From Chloropicon primus (Eukaryota; Chlorophyta; Chloropicophyceae; Chloropicales; Chloropicaceae), in assembly GCA_023205875.1 (NCBI GenBank), contig CP060757.1:1054001-1118000 (forward strand): DNA of 64,000 nucleotides, read 5' to 3'. The translations under genes and the position numbers were made by a program. Under the pieces are notes generated by a model, which made no database searches, was not told the origin of the DNA, and saw only the letters and a list, made by a program, of their open reading frames with translations. Below are positions 1-8,458 of the stretch, one piece after another (position 1 is the stretch's first letter; each line of letters starts with the position of its first letter).

Positions 1-1
1 G

Positions 2-739
2 CGGGGCTGTGGGAGCTGCTGGGCCTTCTCCACAGCGGGTTCAGTGTCAGACAGAATCAAGATAGGTCGGTACAGTCAGACCGGGAAGTTGACCACGGAG
101 GTCAACCTCGCGGTTCAGGCTCTCCTCGACTGCGGGGCAGCGAACCACTCGATAGGGGGGTGCCACGGGGGGAGCGCACAGAACGCTTTCAGCTTCATGT
201 ACGAGCACGGGATTCCTGACGAGACCTGCGCCCCCTACATTGCCTCCTCGCCCGGGTGGTGGTCCGAGGAGGACTGCTGGGACACCCTGTGCAGAACGTG
301 CGACCGCCACGGGAATTGCTATCTCACCAACGACGGGAAGAGGTACAAAGTGCAGGAGTTTGGTCTCATCTTGCCCAGCACTGGCGCGTCGGACCGTGGG
401 AGCGACATGGTGTTCAAGATGCAGGCGGAGATCATGCAGCGGGGGCCCATAGTCTGTGGAATGTACGCCCATTCAAGCAGCTTTGACGACTACCTCCCGG
501 CAAACATGGGGAACTACACCGACTCTGTCATCACGGATGGCGCAACGTACAGCGGGATCACCCACGACATCGAGTTGGTGGGTTGGGGGGTTTCCGAGGA
601 CACGAAAATACCGTATTGGATTGGGAAGAACTCGTACGGGACAAGGTGGGGCCTCGACGGGTTCTTCCTCATCCAACGGGGATCGAACACCCTGAACATC
701 GAGGAGGTGTGCCACTGGGCGGTTCCCCAGTTGGACTGA
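2..739 (+). CDS. Cathepsin Z/X-like papain-family cysteine protease (5' partial)
   Basis: C1A (papain family) cysteine peptidase, closest in layout to cathepsin Z/X, a lysosomal or vacuolar carboxypeptidase. The gene enters from the left edge: the frame is open from base 2 and already reads RGCGSCWAFSTAGS, with the catalytic cysteine codon at 17-19, so the signal peptide and propeptide lie outside the window. Downstream are the catalytic-histidine region GITHDIELVGWG and the asparagine motif KNSYGTRWG, in family order and spacing. The ATG-less apparent start at 44 (GTG) is an artefact of the cut. The stop TGA is at 737-739. The gene converges on the F-box gene, with 92 bp between stops. The protease class is sure; the subfamily is less so. 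Confidence 0.9.
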   Translation, partial: RGCGSCWAFSTAGSVSDRIKIGRYSQTGKLTTEVNLAVQALLDCGAANHSIGGCHGGSAQNAFSFMYEHGIPDETCAPYIASSPGWWSEEDCWDTLCRTCDRHGNCYLTNDGKRYKVQEFGLILPSTGASDRGSDMVFKMQAEIMQRGPIVCGMYAHSSSFDDYLPANMGNYTDSVITDGATYSGITHDIELVGWGVSEDTKIPYWIGKNSYGTRWGLDGFFLIQRGSNTLNIEEVCHWAVPQLD

Positions 740-831
740 ACAGAGGAATCAACAATATTTATGATGAATCAAAAGAAAACGCAGTAATATGCACATATGA
801 AAACAATCCATAACCCCCAAAAAAAGAATCA

Positions 832-2242
832 CTAGTACTGGCCCGTCGAGTACAGCGAGCTCAGAGCCTGCTGAGCCTCGATCGAGCCGTGTTTCGCAGC
901 CCTCCTGAACCAGAAGACGGCCTCGGAGTAGCTGCCCGTCCCGGCGTAGAGGAACATGTCCGAGTAGCTTTCCTCCCCCGATTCTCCGTCCTGGATGCCA
1001 AGTAAGAAAGTTTGGTCGTCAGCGAGTGATGGTCGCACTCCCTAAGCGCGAAGCCTGTGGCGTACCTGAAATATGTAACCCAGAAGCAGCTCGGACCTCG
1101 CGAGCATTGGGTCGACCCCTTCGAACTTTTCGCCGTGATCGACCGCCTTGTTCAACCACAGCACTGAAAACACGGAGAAGGTCAGTCTGCCTGCTGATTC
1201 CTCAACAACTTTGGTCTCCCGCCACTCACCTGCTTGCTCAATGTCCCTGATGCAACGAATCTGGGAGAGCTGCACCCCGCCGCCGCAGTAGAACGCCTCC
1301 CCAAGGACCGCCTGGCAGAACTTTGATCCCAACCTCGCTCCCCTCTTCCAGAGGTGCACCAAGTCGAAAGTCATCGCCTCCGCCGAATAGCTGCCGTCGA
1401 CATCCTTCGCCCTGCCCATGTCGTCGCAAATCTGCTTGTACTTCTCCCACGTCTCCCCCTGCCCGATCCTCCCCCGTCGCCTCACGCTCTCGTAGCTAGC
1501 CATGCAGAACTCTGTCATGCTGCGCGAGCGAACAACAAGGACGACGAACAAGTTGTGTGTGTGTGTGTGTGTCAGAAACAAGCACCAGAGAAGCAGATCA
1601 AAGAGGACGACGGGCTCGTTCGACTTACTACATGGCCACCACGAGTGCGGCGCTGGGCGATCCCCACCTGGCCATGGCATCCACGAGTTTGGGCAGCCTG
1701 CCAGGCAAGTGCCTGTTGAGCCTCTGGTTGATTAGCATCTGCACCCCTCCTGGTGGTGCCGGACGTTGTCCACCGAGACAAGTCCTCGTCGCCAGTTCCA
1801 TGGAGCAGTACCGGAACCGACTCGTGACCTCCTTGGGCAGCGCGAAGCTCTGCTTCACCAGGCCCTCCGCGGGAGAGTCAAGCAGCGCGCTAACCGCGGG
1901 ACGAAAAGAGAAGAAGGATTTGAGAGACAGAGAATAATCAGTCGGAGAATAGTCAAAAGACCAAAATTGGGCTTCGCGCCAAGTCTCGGGGACGAAAACC
2001 CGGGCGTACCTCCGCCATGCGCCGCACACCTGAGTCATCCTGAGGACGTCGCTGAAGCTCCCGTTCGATTGCAGCACACAGGAAGCAAAATAGCGTACGA
2101 GGTCGTTCCCCACGAAAGCCCAATCGGGTTCTGGTGACTTTGGCGAGAAGAGAAGCGCCAAGGGGGGCGAGGTGAGGGGCGGCGCGACGACGACTCCCCC
2201 CCCCGGCGAAACCGCCACCCTCTCCACCAGCACCGCGGACAT
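832..2242 (-). CDS. F-box-like protein with Sel1 repeats, four exons
   Basis: Predicted SCF ubiquitin-ligase adaptor. Exons on the minus strand are 2242-1629, 1519-1230, 1163-1066 and 990-832; all three introns (109, 66 and 75 nt) begin GT and end AG and the joined frame gives 386 residues. The N-terminal part has an F-box-like segment (DLVRYFASCVLQ followed by VCGAWRRYA). The C-terminal half holds Sel1-type repeats, for example AVLWLNKAVDHG, formed only after intron 2 is removed, and EAVFWFRRAAKHGS. Plants have F-box proteins with Sel1 repeats of this layout. Intron 1 contains a GT/AC dinucleotide run at about 1552-1571. This is the most intron-rich gene in the window. Target proteins cannot be told from sequence. 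Confidence 0.75.
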
Positions 2243-2264
2243 CGTTGCACGGACCGAGACGCCT

Positions 2265-2283
2265 CTCTCTCTCTCTCTCTCTC
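2265..2283. repeat. CT tract upstream of the F-box gene start
   Basis: A run of CT units 22-40 bp before the ATG at 2242, GA-rich in the sense of that transcript. Confidence 0.85.
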
Positions 2284-2458
2284 CAGGGATCTCCTGACCA
2301 CCAAATGTCGTTTTCCTCTAGGGGCGGGAACATGAGCAAGGCGGGAACATGAGCATGAACATTGCCATCTTTGTTGCTTCGAAGAGAAAGTTTAAATTAG
2401 CACGGCTTGAATCTTCAACAGGTTAAGAAGAAGGTATTCTCGTCTTCGTTCCTCCCCT

Positions 2459-3745
2459 TCAGTACAAGGGAAAGGTCGGGTCGACCGCCTTGCTCCACCG
2501 CTGCAGGCCGCCCTCCACGTCGAACACGCTCGTCGCCCCTGCCCTCAGGAGCTTGTCCACCGCGACTTGAGAGTCGTTGCCCCTTCTGCACACGACGTAG
2601 GTGTCCTTGCCCTCCCGAGCGAGTGCGGCGCCCGCAGCGACCTCCTCCTCCAGCGCGTCCATGGGCAGGCTCACGGATCCCCGGAGGTGAGCGAAGTCGT
2701 ACTCGGACTTCGGCCTCACGTCCAGGACGACGAACTCCCGGTCCGTGGCCGCGCTCCCGTCGATCCTCGACCTCAAGAACTCGCAGGAGACTCTGCGCGA
2801 CTCTGGAAGCACCCGGAGGCACGCGCTCTCGCCCTTGTCGTGCATGGCCCCCCCGCAGTTCGCCTCGTAGTCGTAAGACCCGATGGTCTCCCTCGTGATG
2901 GCTGGGCTCGAGCCGCAGACCAGGCACTTTTCCTGCCGGGGCCGAAGCTTGAGGGACCTGAAGCTCGTGGCGAGGCCGTCGAACATCAGGAGCTTCTGGG
3001 AGCAGCACTCCCCCGCCCCCGTCAGCACCTTGATCGTCTCTAGGGCCTGGAGGGTCCCGATGATCCCGGGGAGGACCCCGAGGACCCCCGAGTCGCTGCA
3101 CCGCTGGCAGGCCCCCTCCTGAGGCGGGTCGGGCCAGACGCAGCGATAGCAGGGGCACTGGTCCCCGTGGTTGTACACGGAGAGCTGCCCGTCCGTCCCG
3201 ATGGCGGCCCCCGAGACCAAGGGCTTCCCCGCGATCACGCAAGCGTCGTTCACGCAGTACCTGGTCGCGGGGTTGTCGCTCGCGTCGACGACCACGTCGT
3301 ACCCCTCCACGAGCCCCAGGGCGTTCACCGCCCGAAACCCGTCGAGGTGGACCTCCACCTCCGTGCCCGAGTTCAGCCGCCTCATCGCCTTCGAGGCGGA
3401 CACCGCCTTGTGGCTCCCGACCTCGGCCTCGTCGTGCAGGATCTGCCTGTGGAGGTTGCTCTTCTCGACGTCGTCCTGGTCGGTGACCCCGATCCTCCCG
3501 ACCCCGGCTGCCGCGAGGTAGAGGCAGACCGGCGACCCCAGCCCCCCAGCCCCCACCACGAGCACGGAAGCCTCCTTGAGCTTCCTCTGCCTGGCCACCC
3601 CGAAGCTCGGCAGGACGAGCTGCCTCGCGTACCGCTCCACCTCCCCCTTGTCGAGCCCTCCCCCGCTCCAGGAGGCCGACGACGACCCCGACGAGCACGA
3701 ACCACCAACACCTCCTCTCTCCCACGCGCAAGACGACGACCCCAT
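2459..3745 (-). CDS. MOCS3: MOCS3/UBA4 adenylyltransferase-sulfurtransferase
   Basis: E1-like enzyme that adenylates the C-terminus of MOCS2A/URM1 and transfers sulfur to it, serving molybdopterin synthesis and tRNA 2-thiolation. The 428-residue reading from the ATG at 3745 has an N-terminal ThiF/E1 domain (GAGGLGS nucleotide loop near residue 63, then RQILH and VVVDASDN), two CxxC zinc pairs (CYRC and CLVC) and a C-terminal rhodanese domain with the active cysteine in YVVCRRGNDSQVAV near residue 386. Length and domain order match the family. The frame stays open further upstream, but that part would run into the divergent gene and looks like antisense to it, so the ATG at 3745 is preferred. 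The 163-bp spacer to the next gene is a shared promoter. Confidence 0.93.
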   Translation of the reverse strand: MGSSSCAWERGGVGGSCSSGSSSASWSGGGLDKGEVERYARQLVLPSFGVARQRKLKEASVLVVGAGGLGSPVCLYLAAAGVGRIGVTDQDDVEKSNLHRQILHDEAEVGSHKAVSASKAMRRLNSGTEVEVHLDGFRAVNALGLVEGYDVVVDASDNPATRYCVNDACVIAGKPLVSGAAIGTDGQLSVYNHGDQCPCYRCVWPDPPQEGACQRCSDSGVLGVLPGIIGTLQALETIKVLTGAGECCSQKLLMFDGLATSFRSLKLRPRQEKCLVCGSSPAITRETIGSYDYEANCGGAMHDKGESACLRVLPESRRVSCEFLRSRIDGSAATDREFVVLDVRPKSEYDFAHLRGSVSLPMDALEEEVAAGAALAREGKDTYVVCRRGNDSQVAVDKLLRAGATSVFDVEGGLQRWSKAVDPTFPLY

Positions 3746-3908
3746 CGTCGTAACAATAACACAATAACACACCGAGGACGAAGGAAGGAAGGGCAGGAAG
3801 GACGCGCGCCCTTTTTCGCTCTCCTCTCCTCCCCCTGGGATACAAATCTCCTTGGGGGGAACTTGTGGCTGTGCTCTCTGGAGGAGATCTTCGCTTACTT
3901 TGCTCGGT

Positions 3909-5099
3909 ATGGCGACGACGATGGCGATGACGATGGCGACGGGAGGGGGAGGTGTGGTGCGAAGGGCGGGTGCGAGGGCGGCGCAGAGGGTGAGACTCGC
4001 CAGGAGGCCAGAAAGTTGTTCCCGTTCGAACGGAGCGGCGAGGAGAAGGAGCAGTGGGGTGGATTGTCGGATCTCCGATCTCGTGTGCAGGGCGGAGGAG
4101 CTCAGGTGGGTGGGAGAGACCACCACCGCGAAGGAGGCCGTCGTCGTCCAGGAGAAGGAGGAGGAGGAGCTCAGGTGGGTGGGAGAGACCACCACCGCGA
4201 AGGAGGCCGTCGTCGCCCAGGAGGAGCCGGCCGTCGACGTGAGCCTCGGCCCGGACTCTCGCGTGCTCGTGACGGGAGCGGGGGGAAGGACCGGGCAGCT
4301 CGTGCTGAAGAAGCTGGCGGAGCAGGGCATCTCGACGAGAGGGCTCTTTCGCACGGAGAAGAGCAAGAAAAAAATCGCGAAGATGCTCGGGGCTGACGCC
4401 CGAGTCGATCTCGTGGTCGGAGACGTCTCTTCGGCGGAGGACGTGAAGGCGGCCATGGAGGGCTGCACGCACGTCGTCCTGCTGAGTTCCGCCAAGCCCC
4501 AGATCAAGAAGCGGTCCTTGGTGAGGATTCTCGTCAAGAAGCTTTTCAGAATGGATCCCGGGAGGCCGAGCTTCAGGTGGATCGAGAACGGCTCGCCCGA
4601 GGTGGTCGACTACCTCGGGGGCAAAGCGCAGATCGACGCGGCCGTGGCCGCCGGGGTCAAGCAGTTCGTGTACGTAGGATCCATGGGCGGCACGCAGAGC
4701 GACAACTTTTTGAACACGATAGGGGACGGAAACATTCTGCTATGGAAGAGGAAGGCTGAGGTGTACCTCGCGGGGAGCGGCATGAAGTACACCATCGTGC
4801 ACCCCGGCGGCCTTCTGAACAAGGAGGGGGGCGAGAGGAAGCTCGTGATCGACGTGGACGACAAAATTTTGGAGACGAAGGAGAGGTCCGTCCCACGCGA
4901 GGACGTGGCGAGCGTGGTCGTGGGCTGCCTGGGCCTGGACGAGGCGGTGGACACCGCGTTCGACCTCGCCAGCAAGGATCCCGAGGGGGGGTCGACCGAG
5001 CCACTGGACGTGCCATCCTTGCTCAAGACTCTCGACGGCAAGTCGTGCGACTACGCCCTGAACTCGGAGGACGTCGAGAACCTCGTCCTCTCGCAGTAG
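3909..5099 (+). CDS. Plastid-type NAD(P)-binding atypical SDR protein
   Basis: Atypical short-chain dehydrogenase/reductase of the plant plastid group that includes At2g37660-like and TIC62-like proteins. Rossmann motif VLVTGAGGRTGQLVLKKL, then RGLFRTEKSKKK, VVGDVSS and FVYVGSMGG, followed by a substrate segment with the family HPGGLLN signature. The chosen ATG at 3909 gives 396 residues beginning MATTMAMTMATGGGG and an Arg/Ala-rich stretch that looks like a plastid transit peptide; an in-frame ATG exists 57 bp upstream. Between transit peptide and enzyme domain lies an almost exact 69-bp tandem duplication (4095-4232), encoding the block RWVGETTTAKEAVV twice. The gene is divergent from MOCS3 and convergent with the next gene. 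The substrate is unknown. Confidence 0.85.
   Translation: MATTMAMTMATGGGGVVRRAGARAAQRVRLARRPESCSRSNGAARRRSSGVDCRISDLVCRAEELRWVGETTTAKEAVVVQEKEEEELRWVGETTTAKEAVVAQEEPAVDVSLGPDSRVLVTGAGGRTGQLVLKKLAEQGISTRGLFRTEKSKKKIAKMLGADARVDLVVGDVSSAEDVKAAMEGCTHVVLLSSAKPQIKKRSLVRILVKKLFRMDPGRPSFRWIENGSPEVVDYLGGKAQIDAAVAAGVKQFVYVGSMGGTQSDNFLNTIGDGNILLWKRKAEVYLAGSGMKYTIVHPGGLLNKEGGERKLVIDVDDKILETKERSVPREDVASVVVGCLGLDEAVDTAFDLASKDPEGGSTEPLDVPSLLKTLDGKSCDYALNSEDVENLVLSQ
4095..4232 (+). repeat. 69-bp tandem duplication within a coding region
   Basis: Two copies begin at 4095 and 4164. The first 60 bases of each differ at one site (gtcgtc versus gtcgcc). The repeat adds 23 in-frame residues to the linker between the plastid targeting region and the Rossmann domain of the SDR gene. 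The near identity suggests a recent event. Confidence 0.9.
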
Positions 5100-5223
5100 G
5101 GCACAGCACGGTCGGAGGCAGAAGGAACATCAAAACTAGGTAGAATAAATAAAACCACGACCGTTTGGGGTGGGTGGGGCAAGGGTGTCCACTTTTCATG
5201 ATTTTTCGGACAATTCTTTTTTT

Positions 5224-6738
5224 TTACAAGATTTCGCTGTCACTCCTGTGGCTCCTTCCCGACCACAAGGGCTTCAAGTTGTTCCTCTCGCTCGGCAGAT
5301 CCGAATCGTTTGCCTGCTGGTACCTCCTCTCGTTGAAGCCGTTGGAGCAGAACTTGAAGGCGGATGCCACGGACACGCCCACCGCGACGAGGGCCACGAA
5401 GATGGCACAGAAGAACAGGGCACTCAGTATCTCTGCCCTGTCGTGCCTCTGCGAGCTGGCCACCGGGGCGGACTCCTCCACCAAAATCAACTCCTCCACT
5501 GAATCTTCCTCGAGCTGGGCTACGGCCTGGTCCTGAGCCTCCGACCCGCTCTCGAGTGGGTCCCGGGCGATCGCGAAGGGTTGCGAGTCCGGGGCGCTCT
5601 TGGCAACCAGCGCGATGTTCACGTTCTCGATGATGTGAGACAGCGCGTCCTCGTCAAGAGTGATTTCCTCCACCACTTCCACGTGGGGCGGGATGTATGC
5701 GTGGGGGTCCACGGGCTGCACGTCCGCGTAAGCGGCGGGCAGCTCCGGCGGGTAGTGCCTCGCGGCGCTGGCCTGCTCCTCCGTCCCGAGCTCCTCCCAA
5801 GCTTCGTCGATCAGCTTGTCGAGCATGTCGGGGAGCTCCTGCTCCAAAGCAAAGATCTGCCCAAAGTTCGCCATCTGGGTCAGGTCCGGGATCGCGGGCA
5901 TCGCGGGCATCGCGGGCACCGCGGGCACGGTGGTCTGAATGATGTAGTCCATGCCGTCCTCATCCTCGTCCCCGAGCGCCGCCGCGCTCGGTCCCGTCGT
6001 CTCGTTCAGCGCAGCAGCGAGGTCGGTCCCGTTGAGGTCGATCGTGACGGTCTTCGAGGGGAGGATCACCGTCTCCCCCACCCCCAGCTCCTCCGCTGCG
6101 GCGGGAAGACCCTGCATGACGTCGAGCAAGGTGGCCTGGAGGTCGTTGCCGTTCTTGGGAATGGCCGCGGACAGGATCTGTGGACCGAGCATGCCAGCCA
6201 CCCCGCTTCCGAAGCTGAAGGGCGTCGCCGCGGGTCCCCCGGAGGAGGGAATCATGCTGCAGAAGCTCTTGTACATCTCCTTGGCGTTCGCGGGGAACAT
6301 CATGGAGGCCAAGCCGCCCCCCGTCATGCTGTTCATCACGAGGGGGTTGCACGCCTCCTTGGCCAGCTCGGAGCTCTCGGAGAAGATCTCCCTCGCCGTG
6401 TCGGCGCTCATCGCGGGGAACGCGGGGAAAACCGCCGGGCCCGCCGCCTTCGGCATCATCGCCTGGCCCAGCTTGAGCAGCTCCGCGATGCCGTCCCCGG
6501 AGACGGACGCGTCCGGCACGCCGAGCAGGTTGAAGTTAAAGGACTCCTGCAAGTGCCTGCGGATCTGCTGGCCCTCGAAGTTTGCGACCCCAACGATCCC
6601 GGCGAGAACTCGCTTCGCGGCATCCTTCTGCTGCTCCCTCGCCGCAAGTCCTCCCCCCTCAGCGATCGACCTCCCCACCAGGGCGAGGAGCACCGCCACC
6701 GTCGCCACCCTGCCGGCAAAACCTCTTCGCTGCCACAT
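5224..6738 (-). CDS. Predicted type I membrane protein, unknown function
   Basis: I do not recognise this protein. From the ATG near 6738 it has 504 residues: a signal peptide (hydrophobic AGRVATVAVLLALVGRS, then AEG), a long Ala/Pro/Glu-rich lumenal or extracellular part, one strong membrane helix close to the C-terminus (AEILSALFFCAIFVALVAVG) and a short polar tail ending in a serine-rich segment. The middle carries a Pro-Ala-Met repeat (VPAVPAMPAMPAIPD, 5885-5935) and acidic runs; NGT and NET are possible N-glycosylation sites. The frame continues upstream only through a non-ATG codon. It converges on the SDR gene and diverges from the epimerase-like gene. Topology is inferred from hydrophobicity alone. 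Confidence 0.75.
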   Translation of the reverse strand: MWQRRGFAGRVATVAVLLALVGRSIAEGGGLAAREQQKDAAKRVLAGIVGVANFEGQQIRRHLQESFNFNLLGVPDASVSGDGIAELLKLGQAMMPKAAGPAVFPAFPAMSADTAREIFSESSELAKEACNPLVMNSMTGGGLASMMFPANAKEMYKSFCSMIPSSGGPAATPFSFGSGVAGMLGPQILSAAIPKNGNDLQATLLDVMQGLPAAAEELGVGETVILPSKTVTIDLNGTDLAAALNETTGPSAAALGDEDEDGMDYIIQTTVPAVPAMPAMPAIPDLTQMANFGQIFALEQELPDMLDKLIDEAWEELGTEEQASAARHYPPELPAAYADVQPVDPHAYIPPHVEVVEEITLDEDALSHIIENVNIALVAKSAPDSQPFAIARDPLESGSEAQDQAVAQLEEDSVEELILVEESAPVASSQRHDRAEILSALFFCAIFVALVAVGVSVASAFKFCSNGFNERRYQQANDSDLPSERNNLKPLWSGRSHRSDSEIL

Positions 6739-6943
6739 CCTTCCCGTCGTCCGTCGTCGTCTACACCAAGGCCCGCGCGTCTCTCTGCCTCTCGAATGCA
6801 CAGCGACCGCCGAACCGCACTCTCCGTCTTTGTCGTAACGCCCGCTGCTCGTCAAAAAAGATCGATCGATGCCTTTGAGGTCGAGATCAAGAGAACGTCA
6901 AGATCGAGGAATGAGGATTAGGGGGGAGAAGAATTAGGAACTG

Positions 6944-8251
6944 ATGGAGGAGGTCGAGCACTGGTGGAGGGTTTCGGGGGGGGAGGGGAAGGGGGAACAC
7001 AGGGTGGAGGTGGCCTTCGCGCCCCTCGCGATTCGATTGAACAGGCGGTGGAAGACCGCGCACAGCGCGTCGAGCGAGAGGACGAACGCCAAGTTTGACA
7101 TCTCCGTGGACGGGTTCGTGGGGTCCTCGGAGGTGGGGTTGCCGCCCCCGAAGGCCGGGATCTACGAGGGGACGGCGGCGGACTGTCGGACGCTGGCGCT
7201 GGACTTCTCCCGCCGCGTGACGTTCGTCCTCGGCGAGAGGGTGGCGGCGTCGGGGGCGACGGCCGTCAGTCTGGAGGGGCTCGAAACCGGGGGGAGGACA
7301 CCCTTCGGCAGCGGGGGTAACGGCGGTGGCGGGGTCGACCTGGCGCGTCAGCCGGAGTCGGGGGCGGAGGAGCTCCTCGTGATGATTCTGGGAGCCCTGG
7401 ACGAGTGCGCCGCGACGGGGAGGCACCCGAGGGCCGCGCTGGCCCTGCTGGAGACCGCCATCCTGAGGTGTCTCAGCTCGGCAGCCGAGGTCCCGGTGCG
7501 AGACATCTTGGGCGTCGAGGGCAGCCCGGACGGCGCCCGGTGCTTTTACACGGTCGGGATGACGTCCTGCAGGGAGGAGCTCGCGGGGGACGTCAGCTAC
7601 GGCAGGAGGAACACCGATTTCCTCAAGTTCAAGGTCGACGGGGACCTGGAGACCTGCGCCAAGGTTTTCGCGTACCTCGAGGAGGAGAGCCTCCTCGTGG
7701 ACGGCCGCAGGAACGTCGCGATCGACGCGAACTGCTCTTGGAGCCCGAGGCTCGCCCTCGAGTTCCTGGATCGGATGGAAAAGTACCTTCCCCACCTCTT
7801 CATGATCGAGCAGCCCTTCCCCTTCGACGTGCCCTTCTCCGACTCCTCGCCGGAGGAGAGGGAAGGGTGGGCGAGGTTCAAGCGGGAGTGCGCGCGGCGC
7901 GGCATCTCGGTCTACGCCGACGAGAGCATGAGGACCAGCGGGGACGTGAAGGACCTGAGCCCCTTCTGCCACGGGGTGAACATCAAGCTGGAGAAGACAG
8001 GGGGCTACAGGGAAGCGGTCAGGGCCTGGAGAGAGTGTCAGGCAGGTGGGCTGACCGTGTGGCTGGGCTGCATGGTCGGCACGGCGCTCAACTGCAACGT
8101 GATCGTGGAGATCCTGTCCATGTCGGATGGCTCCGTCGACCTCGACGGCTTCCTGCTGACGAGCCCCGAGTGCCAGCCCTGCAGACCGAGCTTTCGCCTG
8201 ACGGGGAGGGAGGAGTGCCCGGCCGGCCGCATCTTGATGGATCGATTGTAA
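6944..8251 (+). CDS. Dipeptide epimerase-like enolase-superfamily enzyme
   Basis: Enolase-superfamily protein of the muconate-lactonizing/L-Ala-D/L-Glu epimerase branch, 435 residues from the ATG at 6944. The C-terminal barrel motifs occur in order: FLKFKVDGD (KxK base), AIDANCSW and IEQPFP and YADES (three metal ligands D, E and D/E), then NIKLEKTGG (opposite-face lysine) and VWLGCMVGT. This set, with the lysine pair and the GCM segment, fits dipeptide epimerases better than o-succinylbenzoate synthase. The N-terminal capping domain holds a Gly-rich loop (about residues 119-130), likely a lineage insertion. In bacteria such enzymes recycle peptidoglycan peptides; the role in an alga is unknown. 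No intron and no clear targeting peptide. Confidence 0.8.
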   Translation: MEEVEHWWRVSGGEGKGEHRVEVAFAPLAIRLNRRWKTAHSASSERTNAKFDISVDGFVGSSEVGLPPPKAGIYEGTAADCRTLALDFSRRVTFVLGERVAASGATAVSLEGLETGGRTPFGSGGNGGGGVDLARQPESGAEELLVMILGALDECAATGRHPRAALALLETAILRCLSSAAEVPVRDILGVEGSPDGARCFYTVGMTSCREELAGDVSYGRRNTDFLKFKVDGDLETCAKVFAYLEEESLLVDGRRNVAIDANCSWSPRLALEFLDRMEKYLPHLFMIEQPFPFDVPFSDSSPEEREGWARFKRECARRGISVYADESMRTSGDVKDLSPFCHGVNIKLEKTGGYREAVRAWRECQAGGLTVWLGCMVGTALNCNVIVEILSMSDGSVDLDGFLLTSPECQPCRPSFRLTGREECPAGRILMDRL

Positions 8252-8458
8252 TTGACGATGCTCTTGTGCTGTTGCTATATATAGAAACACCTCGCAATCC
8301 TCCTCTAGCGGGGGCATCCCTCATGGAGCGGCTTCTCTTCGACTCCAAATTTTCATTTTCTCTCCAGCCAAGATTGAGATATTTGGGAGGGGTGTACAAG
8401 GTAGGGTAACGCTCGGGCACAAGGAACAAGGGAGCCCGGCGCCCGCCCGCACGCACCG

